NCBI GenBank assembly: GCA_023415915.1
Contig: JAEZIZ010000018.1
Coordinates: 1-41,666 of the forward strand
Length of the DNA stretch: 41,666 bases
Direction of reading: 5' to 3'
DNA from: Bacillota bacterium
Lineage (GTDB): Bacteria; Bacillota; Clostridia; Christensenellales; SZUA-584
The notes beneath the pieces are model-generated. The model was not told the DNA's origin and searched no databases. It saw only the letters and a list, made by a program, of their open reading frames with translations. The position numbers were made by a program, and so were the translations under genes. Positions 1-6,495 of this stretch are shown here, one piece after another; within the stretch, counting starts at the first letter, position 1, and each line of letters opens with the position of its first letter.

Positions 1-227
1 AGAACGGTTATATTGAAAGCTTTAACGGAAAGTTCCGGGCAGAGTGCCTTGACCAGAACTGGTTCAAAAACCTGGCGGAAGCGAAGGAAATCATTGAAGA
101 CTGGCGATTGGAGTACAACCACATCAGCCCGCATACGTCATTGAATAATATGACGCCCAATGAATATGCACTGATGATTTCATGTGATTCCTAACATTCT
201 GAATGTGCGAAAACAGGGGGCAGGTCA
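1..227 (+). mobile_element. right end of an IS3-family insertion sequence
   Basis: Only the last 227 bases of the element are in the window. They hold the end of the transposase gene and a terminus reading ...GGGGGCAGGTCA at 215-227, ending in the CA expected of IS3-family ends. Its complement, TGACCTGCCCCC, is the form of terminal repeat I would expect for this family. The boundary at 227 is supported independently: the integrase gene on the other strand loses its family similarity exactly there. The left end and any target duplication lie outside the window. Confidence 0.75.
3..194 (+). CDS. IS3-family transposase (OrfB), C-terminal end
   Basis: The gene is open from the window edge and encodes 63 residues before TAA. 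It begins NGYIESFNGKFRAEC, which is the rve/DDE integrase-core segment carrying the catalytic Glu (in IESF), followed by the W-x3-YN--RPH-like helix (WRLEYNHISPHTSL) and the T-P-x-E-Y ending usual for IS3 OrfB proteins. It would cut and join the IS ends during transposition. The upstream DD residues and OrfA are outside the window, so completeness cannot be judged. Its stop codon overlaps the stop codon of the truncated integrase on the opposite strand. Confidence 0.85.
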   Translation, partial: NGYIESFNGKFRAECLDQNWFKNLAEAKEIIEDWRLEYNHISPHTSLNNMTPNEYALMISCDS

Positions 228-1072
228 AAACCCGTATCGTGCCATGCTTCACCAAAGTTCTTTTTGTTTTCGAGCTGGCGGCTCTGCTCGGCCTGAAGAG
301 CTAAGAACAAACCATCCGGCATGAAGAGCTTTCTTTTGGATGCATTCGTCTTCGTATCCTTGACCACGATTTCCGATCCGACCTGCGTCATGGCTCGGCA
401 GATACGAAGCGTCCGTTTCTCAAAATCGATGTCCTGCCATTTCAGCCCGCTGATTTCTTCGCGGCGCAGACCTAAATATGCACCTAACTTCACCGCTGTT
501 TCCAACCGGTTACCTTCCACCAACCGAAAAAGTATTTGAAGCTGTTCCGGTGTATAAACACTGGCCTCATGCATTATCTTTTTCGGCCGGTCAACACCTT
601 CCATTGGATTCTTCAGTATGTACTCCTGCCTGACGGCAGCCTTCAATGCTGAGTTGAGTAAATCATGGTGCTTGAGAACGGTGTTTGGAGACAGGTTATT
701 CTCTTCCATCAGCGTCATATAAAACTTCTGGATATGCATGGGCTTGAGCCTCTGCAGCTTCACTTTGCCTAAGAGCGGAACTATGTATCGGTCAATCATG
801 TTGATATATCCATAGACGCTGGTTTCCGCAGCCCGAGGCATATACATGTTCTTCATCCAATACGACAGCCACTCAGACAATGTCATCTCCCTTGGCTTGA
901 CGACCGTACCGTCTTCCATGGCCACGTCATGGCGGGCCAGCATCAGCTCTGCTTCTTTCCGGCTGGCATACGTCTTGTGCTTGCGGACGCGCCGTCCGTT
1001 CTCATCAAAGCCGAATTCAAAGCAAACGCGAAATTTTCCGTTATCCAGTTGCATCACAGAACCATGAGCCAT
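191..1072 (-). pseudogene. tyrosine recombinase (phage/ICE integrase), 3' end cut off by the IS
   Basis: This is a Tn916/phage-type integrase. Residues about 1-60 are an AP2-like arm-binding segment (NGKFRVCFEFGFDENGRR), about 65-165 a SAM-like core-binding domain (MTLSEWLSYWMK, LSPNTVLKHHDLLNSAL), and from about 180 the catalytic domain. The first catalytic Arg (LGLRREEISGL) and the beta-hairpin Lys (DTKTNASKRKL) are present. The HxLRH box and the nucleophilic Tyr are missing. After DTGF the reading frame enters IS3 end sequence and stops about 11 codons later. Full-length relatives are about 370-400 residues. The ATG overlaps the stop of the upstream DUF5677-like gene by one base. The lost 3' part may survive on the other side of the IS, outside the window. 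The product should be inactive for recombination. Confidence 0.88.
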
Positions 1073-1965
1073 TATTTTTTACCTCTTATCAAGAATTCTT
1101 CGTGGAGTCGATCAATTCGTTCAGCTTTAGCAAATGTATTGCGGAATGTCTCCAAAGCATAATGTTTTATATTCTCAATGCTGAGTGAATACTCGATAAA
1201 GTATTCTGCTGTGCCACACAGAAGCATTATCGCAGAAAGAACATGCTGTGGTCTTGGGTTCGAGTGTTTAAACATTAGCTCATAAGATTGAGCCTCACTA
1301 TTATATCTTAAATCCTCAAATAGTAGGCTCTGCCAATTTCCATGAACAGAGTGATGTGTTTCACCGAATAAAAGATCATATGATTCCTTAGAATAAAATT
1401 CATTCAACTTTTCTCGTAATGTAATTCTCCCCCATTTGTTCTTTTTGGGATCTAATTGAATCTCATCTATGCTACAACCTGATTCTATAAATGAATTTAA
1501 TATTGACTTAATCATCCTGCCTTCAATGGGTATTTTTTCACCCCTTTCTTCTGCATTTCTTTGAAGTGTACTAAGTACTTTCTTTTCGGTTATCAAAGAA
1601 TATTTTATGTACTCATCAAAGAGTTCCTGCGAATCTTTTATAATTAAGTACTGTACGTTAACTATCGTCTCTAGAACACTTCTAAGTAGTATCTTTGCAG
1701 CTTCACCACGCCTTTTGCAAATCAACTCCATATATGACTGAAACAATTTGATTGAACGTAACATAAGTCCATAGACAATAGCATCTTTCCTGTCAAGTGC
1801 CATAGTAGTTATACTTGGGTCCTCGTTTATACCTACTAGCAAGAAGGTATTAATAATAATTTCATTTGATAAATTAACACTTTCCGTCATAAATTCATCT
1901 TCGTGTTTTGCATTTTCTAGACGGATGAAATTTACTTCTTGATCAACAAAGCTTTCACTTGACAT
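1072..1965 (-). CDS. DUF5677-like protein, cargo of the integrated element
   Basis: The protein has 297 residues, is helical and soluble, with no signal peptide. The central stretch (LMLRSIKLFQSYMELICKRRGEAAKILLRSVLETIV) and the later HHSVHGNW resemble the DUF5677 family, whose members share HEPN-like helices with a conserved R-x4-E. I place it there from memory of the pattern, without a search. The function is not established; related proteins are often found on mobile elements. Its base composition is clearly richer in AT than the chromosomal genes from 2143 onward, which fits transfer. It has its own promoter at 2014-2042 and is translationally coupled to the integrase. Confidence 0.55.
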   Translation of the reverse strand: MSSESFVDQEVNFIRLENAKHEDEFMTESVNLSNEIIINTFLLVGINEDPSITTMALDRKDAIVYGLMLRSIKLFQSYMELICKRRGEAAKILLRSVLETIVNVQYLIIKDSQELFDEYIKYSLITEKKVLSTLQRNAEERGEKIPIEGRMIKSILNSFIESGCSIDEIQLDPKKNKWGRITLREKLNEFYSKESYDLLFGETHHSVHGNWQSLLFEDLRYNSEAQSYELMFKHSNPRPQHVLSAIMLLCGTAEYFIEYSLSIENIKHYALETFRNTFAKAERIDRLHEEFLIRGKK

Positions 1966-1987
1966 ATCACAAAGTTCCTTTAAGTTT

Positions 1988-2056
1988 TGTCTACTTTTTC
2001 CTCTATGTCAACTATTATAATGCGTCTTTTAAAAATTGTCTACTTATGTGTCTACT
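1988..2056. repeat. four copies of TGTCTACT beside the ssrA attachment region
   Basis: TGTCTACT occurs at 1988-1995, 2037-2044 and 2049-2056, with a one-base variant TGTCAACT at 2006-2013. All four are in the same orientation. They lie between the integrase operon and the 3' end of ssrA, where arm-type integrase or excisionase sites are normally found. The assignment as binding sites is inference from position and spacing. Confidence 0.6.
2014..2042 (-). promoter_or_regulatory. promoter of the DUF5677-integrase pair
   Basis: On the minus strand TAGACA and TATAAT are separated by 17 bp, about 50 bp upstream of the gene start. The -35 box lies inside one of the four TGTCTACT-type repeats, so a protein bound to the repeats would compete with RNA polymerase. 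Confidence 0.6.
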
Positions 2057-2105
2057 GAGATTACTACGAATTTAAAATATCTATATATAGTGCATAATAT
2101 AGCAG

Positions 2106-2131
2106 AAAAACCACCATATATGGTGGTTTTT
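2106..2131. terminator. bidirectional terminator between ssrA and the integrated element
   Basis: A perfect palindrome at 2111-2126 (CCACCATATATGGTGG) is flanked by A5 on the left and T5 on the right, so it can end transcription in both directions. For ssrA, which is read on the minus strand, it lies 12-32 bp past the mature 3' end. Confidence 0.8.
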
Positions 2132-2142
2132 CATTAATTTTC

Positions 2143-2503
2143 TGGTGGAGGCGAGGGGAGTCGAACCCCTGTCCGAAAGTCCCAGCGCTTAATTTTCTCC
2201 GGGTGCAGCACAGGTATTGGTGTTTCCCTCCGTCACGCCCCATGTGCAGGCAATGACGGTCGGTAGCTTCATAGTCCCTTCCCCCGCTCAAAGCTTTGCG
2301 GAGGCGGTTCCCCTAGTTAATGATGCCTTGGCCCCGGCGTTTAGGGTGACACCGGCAAGACATTACGCCGCTCTTAGGCAGCGTAAGCTAGTTGAGAATT
2401 GTCTGCAACTAAATTTAAGGTCCGGATTTTTAATGCAGCATTCCGGGACTGCGACCCGCTTATCAAGCTCCGGCAACCCCCGTCGAAAGCCAAATACGCC
2501 CCC
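2143..2503 (-). ncRNA. ssrA: transfer-messenger RNA (tmRNA)
   Basis: The RNA rescues stalled ribosomes together with SmpB. Its 5' GGGGGCG pairs with 3' CGCCTCC to give a 7-bp acceptor stem with one G-U pair. The 3' end has an encoded CCA and a canonical T arm (GGGGTTCGACTCCCC), and the 5' part carries the conserved GGCTTTCGACGGGG-type tRNA-like sequence. The tag frame at 2374-2406 reads Ala-Asp-Asn-Ser-Gln-Leu-Ala-Tyr-Ala-Ala-stop. The length of about 361 nt is normal for a one-piece tmRNA. No good promoter lies directly upstream, so it may be processed from a transcript that begins before smpB. Confidence 0.97.
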
Positions 2504-2510
2504 GTACTTT

Positions 2511-2545
2511 TGCCCCAAAAAGTCTCACGGCTTTTTGGGGACCCC
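2511..2545. repeat. GGGGACCCC-type hairpin repeat, copy between smpB and ssrA
   Basis: CCCCAAAAAG and CTTTTTGGGG form a 10-bp stem at 2513-2540, followed on the plus strand by ACCCC. In the direction of transcription (minus) no T run follows, so it is not a standard terminator. It belongs to the same family as the copies at 3030, 3074, 24089 and 28949. Confidence 0.7.
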
Positions 2546-2550
2546 TTGGG

Positions 2551-3009
2551 TCACCTCGCCATTTTTCTGGCGATCTCTTTCTTTCTCTCAGCGTCCTTTT
2601 CAGCTATATCCTGACGCTTGTCGTAAAGCTTCTTGCCTCGCGCCGCGCCTATCTCCAGCTTTACCATACCTTTTTTCAGGTACACGGAGAGAGGTATAAG
2701 CGTAAAGCCCTTCTGCGCGACAAACGATAAAAGCTTTACTATCTCCTTCTTGTGCAGCAGCAGCTTTCTTACCCTTAACGGCTCCTGCCCCCAGGAATTC
2801 AGCTTCTCGTACGGACTTATGTGCATGTTATGTATAAAGGCTTCCCCGTCCTTTATACGCACAAACGCGTCCTTTATGTTTGCTTTGCCCGCACGTATGG
2901 ATTTTACTTCGCTGCCGGCAAGCGCTATCCCTGCTTCATATACGTCTTCTATAAAATATTCGTGGTACGCTTTTCTGTTCTTAATCAGCACCTTGACCGC
3001 TTCGCTCAC
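2551..3009 (-). CDS. smpB: SsrA-binding protein SmpB
   Basis: SmpB binds the tRNA-like domain of tmRNA and places it in stalled ribosomes. The family signature is clear: KNRKAYHEYFIEDVYEAGI, GSEVKSIRAGKANIKDAF, and the basic tail with GKKLYDKR before DIAEKDAERKKE. I chose the GTG start at 3009 because GAGGGTGG lies 4-5 bases upstream and it gives 152 residues, the usual length. A longer reading from 3072 would translate the hairpin repeat. The gene is followed 47 bases later by ssrA and preceded by rnr, so the operon joins tmRNA, its protein partner and the nuclease that degrades the rescued message. Confidence 0.96.
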   Translation of the reverse strand: MSEAVKVLIKNRKAYHEYFIEDVYEAGIALAGSEVKSIRAGKANIKDAFVRIKDGEAFIHNMHISPYEKLNSWGQEPLRVRKLLLHKKEIVKLLSFVAQKGFTLIPLSVYLKKGMVKLEIGAARGKKLYDKRQDIAEKDAERKKEIARKMAR

Positions 3010-3029
3010 AAAACCACCCTCAATTATCA

Positions 3030-3136
3030 CCCCAACAAGTTTTACAACTTGTTGGGGACCCCGTATACACACTCCAAAAAGTCTTATAACTTTTTAGGGA
3101 CCCCGTATACACACTCCAAAGCATTCCGATTCTTTG
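3030..3136. repeat. tandem hairpin repeats between rnr and smpB
   Basis: Two 43-bp units lie side by side. Each has a hairpin followed by GGGACCCCGTATACACACTCC-type sequence. The hairpins are CCCCAACAAG/CTTGTTGGGG at 3030-3057 and AAAAAGT/ACTTTTT at 3076-3095, and the flanks begin at 3058 and 3101. A shorter hairpin, CCAAAG/CTTTGG, follows at 3116-3137. The stretch fills almost all of the rnr-smpB spacer. Confidence 0.75.
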
Positions 3137-3145
3137 GCGCCGCCG

Positions 3146-5215
3146 TTATACCGGCTCGAATTCTATCCTCGGAGGACAGACGCTAACCGCCACTACGCGC
3201 ACCCGCATCTCGTCGCCAAGGCTTATCTTCCGCCGTTTGCGCTCTCCAATGACGCAGTATAGTTTTTCGTTGTAAACGTAGAAGTCGTCCTGCAGGGATG
3301 ATAATGGTATCACACCCTCCACTGTATTGTCAAGCTGCACAAAAAATGCATTTTTTGTGACTCCGCTTACTATTCCGTCAAACTCCCAGCCTTCCTTGCC
3401 GCGCATAAATTCGGCCCGCTTCATGTCGTCTACGGCCCGCTCGGCCTCCATTGCCAGGCGCTCCCTTATGCTCGACTGCTTCGATATCTCCTCCACCTGC
3501 CGCTCGAGCGCTGCCAAAGTTTTATCGGTCAGCCTGCCGTGCATGTCGTGTTTTATTATCCTGTGCACCTCAAGGTCCGGGTACCTTCTTATCGGCGACG
3601 TGAAGTGGCAGTAATACCGGAACGACAGCCCGAAATGTCCCTTGCACTCGGGCGAGTACTCCGCCTTTTTAAGCGAACGCAGCATTATCTGGTTCACTAT
3701 GTTCTCGTGCGGCGTGCCTTTGATGTCCCTCAATATGCTCTGCAGCACTTTTGGATGAATATCTTCCACCTTGCCCTTTATCTTTCCGAAGTTTGAATAG
3801 AACGCGGCAAACGTCCTTATCTTCTCGTCGTCGGGCTGCTCGTGTACGCGGTACACGAAAGGTATCTCGCGCCAGAAGTATTCTTCGGCCACGGTCATAT
3901 TCGCCGCGAGCATGAACTCCTCAATAAGCCGCTCGGCTTCGCCCCTCTCGCGCGGCCCTACGTCCGTGACATTGCCGTGCTCGTCGTATGTAAACGCCGT
4001 CTCTTCGAGCTCAAAGTCTATGCTTCCCTTTTCTTCGCGCCTTTTGCGCAGCAACGCCGCTAGTTCCCTCATTTCCGCGAGGTCGTCAGTTATATCGTCA
4101 TATTTCTTTAATAGTCTCGTATCGCCCGCAAATATCGCGTTGACGTCGGAATATGTCATCCTGTGCTTCGACTTTATTATACTCTCGACTATTCTGGACT
4201 TTTGCACCCTTCCGTTATCGTCTATCGTCATTATACACGACAGCGTCAGCCTGTCTGCGCCTTCCGAGAGCGAGCATATGCCGTTAGAAAGCGCTTTGGG
4301 AAGCATCGGTATCACTCTGTCGGCAAGGTATATGCTGGTTCCGCGAAACAGTGCCTCTTTATCGAGCACGCTTCCCTGCCTCACGTAATGCGCCACGTCC
4401 GCTATGTGGACGCCCAGTTCATAGCCTCTCTCAAGCCGCCTGATCGACACGGCGTCGTCTAAGTCTTTAGCGTCCGCACCGTCTATCGTGAACACGTTAA
4501 GCAGCCTGAAATCTTCCCTGCCCTTGGCGTCCGGCTCCTCCTTTGAAAGCTTTTCGGCTTCTTTCTCCGCTTCTTCAGGGAACGCCCCCGGCAGGTTGAA
4601 CCTTTTAACGCAGCTGTCCACCTCTACCTTGCTGATGCCCGCAATGCCTATTATCTCTATAACGCTGCCCTGTGCGCTCTTAGCACCCTTGGCGCGTTTG
4701 TCCACCGTTATCACGACCTTCTGGCCGTTTTCCGCACCGTTCAAATTCGCCTCGGGTATATATACGTCCTCGAGCCTCTCGTCGTCGGGTATAACGAAAT
4801 TGCCCGACAGCGTACCCACTATCTGCTTTGTGCTCTCTTCAAGCAGCCTTACTACTTCGCCTTCCCTTTTCCTGCCGCTCTCCGCCGAATTCATCAGCCG
4901 CACTTCCACGAGGTCGCCGTTCATAGCGCCCATCTTGTTGTCCGCCGATATGAATATGTCGCCTTCGCTGTCCGGAAGAAATGCAAACCCTAAGCGCTTA
5001 ACTTCAAGCCTGCCCGTGTAACGCCCAAATTTCCCTGGCAAATACAGCTTGCCTTTATTGGAGGACAGCACCTTTCCTTCGCTTATCAGCTCTTTTACGG
5101 CTTCCCTTATATCCGCCGCGTTGAAGCCCGCGCCCAATGAAGCCGCTAATTCGTCGAAATCGGCCTTCTTTTTGTATTCCGAGAGCTTATTCAATATTTG
5201 TTCTTTTATGTCCAT
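3146..5215 (-). CDS. rnr: ribonuclease R
   Basis: This is a 3'-5' exoribonuclease of the RNase II/R family that degrades structured RNA and, with SmpB-tmRNA, non-stop messages. Domains in order: N-terminal winged helix (about 1-60), two cold-shock OB folds (about 62-215), the RNB catalytic domain from about 235, with the metal-binding Asp cluster in IDGADAKDLDDAVSI (245-257), and a C-terminal S1 domain (about 610-689, GIVSGVTKNAFFVQLDNTVEG). At 689 residues it is shorter than E. coli RNase R and lacks a long basic tail, which is usual in Firmicutes. The ATG at 5215 is preceded by AAGGAG. It lies downstream of secG, past a terminator. Confidence 0.95.
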   Translation of the reverse strand: MDIKEQILNKLSEYKKKADFDELAASLGAGFNAADIREAVKELISEGKVLSSNKGKLYLPGKFGRYTGRLEVKRLGFAFLPDSEGDIFISADNKMGAMNGDLVEVRLMNSAESGRKREGEVVRLLEESTKQIVGTLSGNFVIPDDERLEDVYIPEANLNGAENGQKVVITVDKRAKGAKSAQGSVIEIIGIAGISKVEVDSCVKRFNLPGAFPEEAEKEAEKLSKEEPDAKGREDFRLLNVFTIDGADAKDLDDAVSIRRLERGYELGVHIADVAHYVRQGSVLDKEALFRGTSIYLADRVIPMLPKALSNGICSLSEGADRLTLSCIMTIDDNGRVQKSRIVESIIKSKHRMTYSDVNAIFAGDTRLLKKYDDITDDLAEMRELAALLRKRREEKGSIDFELEETAFTYDEHGNVTDVGPRERGEAERLIEEFMLAANMTVAEEYFWREIPFVYRVHEQPDDEKIRTFAAFYSNFGKIKGKVEDIHPKVLQSILRDIKGTPHENIVNQIMLRSLKKAEYSPECKGHFGLSFRYYCHFTSPIRRYPDLEVHRIIKHDMHGRLTDKTLAALERQVEEISKQSSIRERLAMEAERAVDDMKRAEFMRGKEGWEFDGIVSGVTKNAFFVQLDNTVEGVIPLSSLQDDFYVYNEKLYCVIGERKRRKISLGDEMRVRVVAVSVCPPRIEFEPV

Positions 5216-5271
5216 TTTACTCCTTGTCTGATTATAGCTTAACCAATTACGCGCGGATTTTTCAGCCGCAA

Positions 5272-5306
5272 ATTAAAACGCCTATCCGTAAATCCCGGAA
5301 AGGCGT
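5272..5306 (-). terminator. terminator after secG
   Basis: On the minus strand ACGCCTTTCC and GGATAGGCGT form a stem (5278-5306) followed by TTTTAATTT. It lies 20 bases after the secG stop and ahead of rnr, so rnr may depend on readthrough or on its own promoter. Confidence 0.65.
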
Positions 5307-5326
5307 CGATGGTTTCAAGTTAAAGA

Positions 5327-5704
5327 TTACTGCCCTGCTGACACATCTGGCGAAGCCACTGCGCTGGGCGAGCTGCTCGGCACTTCGAGCGGCTGCGGCG
5401 TCGCAGATACTTCTGCCGTCGCCGTCGGGGCAGCCTTTTCACCGGTCGAACTCGGCATTGCATATACCTGGATAAGAACAAGCGCTATGGCAAGCACCAT
5501 TATGCCTACCGCGGATATCTTTGTCAGTTTCTTCAGCGTCTTCTCATAGCTCTTCGCCTTTGACTTTCCAAGAAACGTCTCCGCGCCTCCGGCTATTTCG
5601 CCCGAAAGCCCTGCCGTCTTGCCTGATTGCAGCAGCACTACCGCGACGATAAACACGGAAAACAGACAAAGAAGGATCTCAATCACAAGTACTACAGTGT
5701 CCAT
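5327..5704 (-). CDS. secG: preprotein translocase subunit SecG
   Basis: SecG is a small membrane subunit that assists SecYEG in protein export. The 125 residues contain two membrane helices (about 3-25 and 55-78) joined by the family loop LLQSGKTAGLSGEIAGGAETFLGK. The tail after about residue 80 is long, rich in Pro, Ser and Ala, and unusual for SecG, which normally ends soon after the second helix. I chose the ATG at 5704, with GGAGGT six bases upstream; a longer reading from 5743 has no ribosome binding site. The secG-rnr-smpB-ssrA order is a common Firmicutes arrangement. Confidence 0.92.
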   Translation of the reverse strand: MDTVVLVIEILLCLFSVFIVAVVLLQSGKTAGLSGEIAGGAETFLGKSKAKSYEKTLKKLTKISAVGIMVLAIALVLIQVYAMPSSTGEKAAPTATAEVSATPQPLEVPSSSPSAVASPDVSAGQ

Positions 5705-5733
5705 TTCTACCTCCAAAAATCTACAGCAGACGT

Positions 5734-5762
5734 ATTCTAACATGCAAGGCGGTAAAAATCAA
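5734..5762 (-). promoter_or_regulatory. promoter of secG
   Basis: On the minus strand TTGATT and TAGAAT are separated by 17 bp, with TG one base before the -10 box (extended -10). It lies about 30 bases before the start codon. Confidence 0.65.
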
Positions 5763-5859
5763 GAAAAATTATATTGAAGCATATTACGTATATGTACCAA
5801 AACGCCGGTGAAACAATATTGAGTCTGAGCGTTCCAAACGCTTTCCCACATCACAAGAC

Positions 5860-5889
5860 AAAATTATGCGCCTTACGGCGGCAGGGCGC
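5860..5889 (-). terminator. possible weak terminator after bofA
   Basis: GCGCC at 5868-5872 pairs with GGCGC at 5885-5889. On the minus strand the stem is followed by ATAATTTTG. The stem is short and the T run broken, so confidence is low. I see no gene in the rest of the 5763-5935 spacer. Confidence 0.3.
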
Positions 5890-5935
5890 TTGCAACTGGC
5901 GGGCGCTAAGTCCTGAGAAGCTTGCGCCGCTTTAG

Positions 5936-6208
5936 TCATAGTATCAGCTTCAAAAGCAATAAAAGTATTATGCCGGGCAGCCCAAAATAGCCCGCGATAA
6001 GCGCGCTTAGCGGGTTTATAGGAATAGTCACGGAAAAAATGCCGCCGATAATGTTGATCAGCAGCAGTACCAGTCCTCCGAATATGCCGTTTATTATAAG
6101 CTTGAGTATGATTTTCAAGGGGGCGAGAAGAAGCCATCCGGTGAAGTAAAGCAGTATGAGACCGAGCGCAAAAAAGAGTATTACCTGGAAGTCGATTCCC
6201 AGCCCCAT
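5936..6208 (-). CDS. bofA: BofA-family protein (pro-sigma-K processing inhibitor)
   Basis: The protein has 90 residues and is almost wholly hydrophobic, with about three membrane helices. The C-terminal half carries the family pattern: GGLVLLLINIIGGIF, then IPINPLSALIAGYFGLPGII. In B. subtilis BofA sits in the outer forespore membrane and holds the SpoIVFB protease inactive until engulfment is complete. The gene is alone here; a GGGGG-type ribosome binding site precedes ATG 6208. Together with spoIIID at 26796 it argues that the organism forms spores. BofA-like proteins also occur where SpoIVFB is missing, so the exact role is inferred. Confidence 0.82.
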   Translation of the reverse strand: MGLGIDFQVILFFALGLILLYFTGWLLLAPLKIILKLIINGIFGGLVLLLINIIGGIFSVTIPINPLSALIAGYFGLPGIILLLLLKLIL

Positions 6209-6296
6209 ATCAACGCCCCCTTAAACTTTAGCGATATTAAGTCTTTCTTATGCTATGTCCATGGTAAACAGCTTCTGTTTTTCAGCCTTCTAAGCA

Positions 6297-6352
6297 CCCC
6301 AAAAAGCCTCACGCCTTCTCGTGGCCAATACCTCCTAAAAGCTTTTAGGCTT
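6297..6352. repeat. degenerate hairpin repeat in the bofA-fba spacer
   Basis: CCCCAAAAAGCC at 6297-6308 can pair with GGCTTTTTTGG near 6338-6348. Between them lies a second stem, CCTAAAAG/CTTTTAGG. It resembles the hairpin family of the rnr-smpB spacer but lacks the GGGGACCCC junction, so it may be a decayed or nested copy. The spacer 6209-6445 holds no gene. Confidence 0.45.
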
Positions 6353-6444
6353 TTTTGGCAACCTCGTTAAAATAATATGCCTTTTTGGGCTGTCCTATGC
6401 CAGAATAAAGCGGTACGGCGAAGAGTCAAAATTCAGGGCAACAG

Positions 6445-6476
6445 AAAACCGGCGTCTGTGTCAGGACGCCGGCTTT
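6445..6476 (-). terminator. terminator after fba
   Basis: On the minus strand GCCGGCGTC and GACGCCGG form a strong stem with a TGACACA-type loop, followed by TTTTC. It begins about 20 bases past the fba stop. Confidence 0.75.
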
Positions 6477-6495
6477 AAACTTTGGTTAACGTTTC

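Noticed and set aside
1..2142. right-hand duplicate of the ssrA attachment core
   Set aside because: The element extends to the left out of the window; no second copy of the ssrA 3' end occurs inside it.
2064..2699. ORFs on both strands across the ssrA region
   Set aside because: They are open by chance over the tmRNA gene, whose acceptor stem, T arm and tag frame are clear.
3030..3137. possible CRISPR-like tandem repeat
   Set aside because: Only two units, each with an inner hairpin rather than a unique spacer, and no cas genes.
5784..6137. 117-codon ORF overlapping bofA in another frame
   Set aside because: bofA matches its family over the whole length; this frame has no recognisable features.
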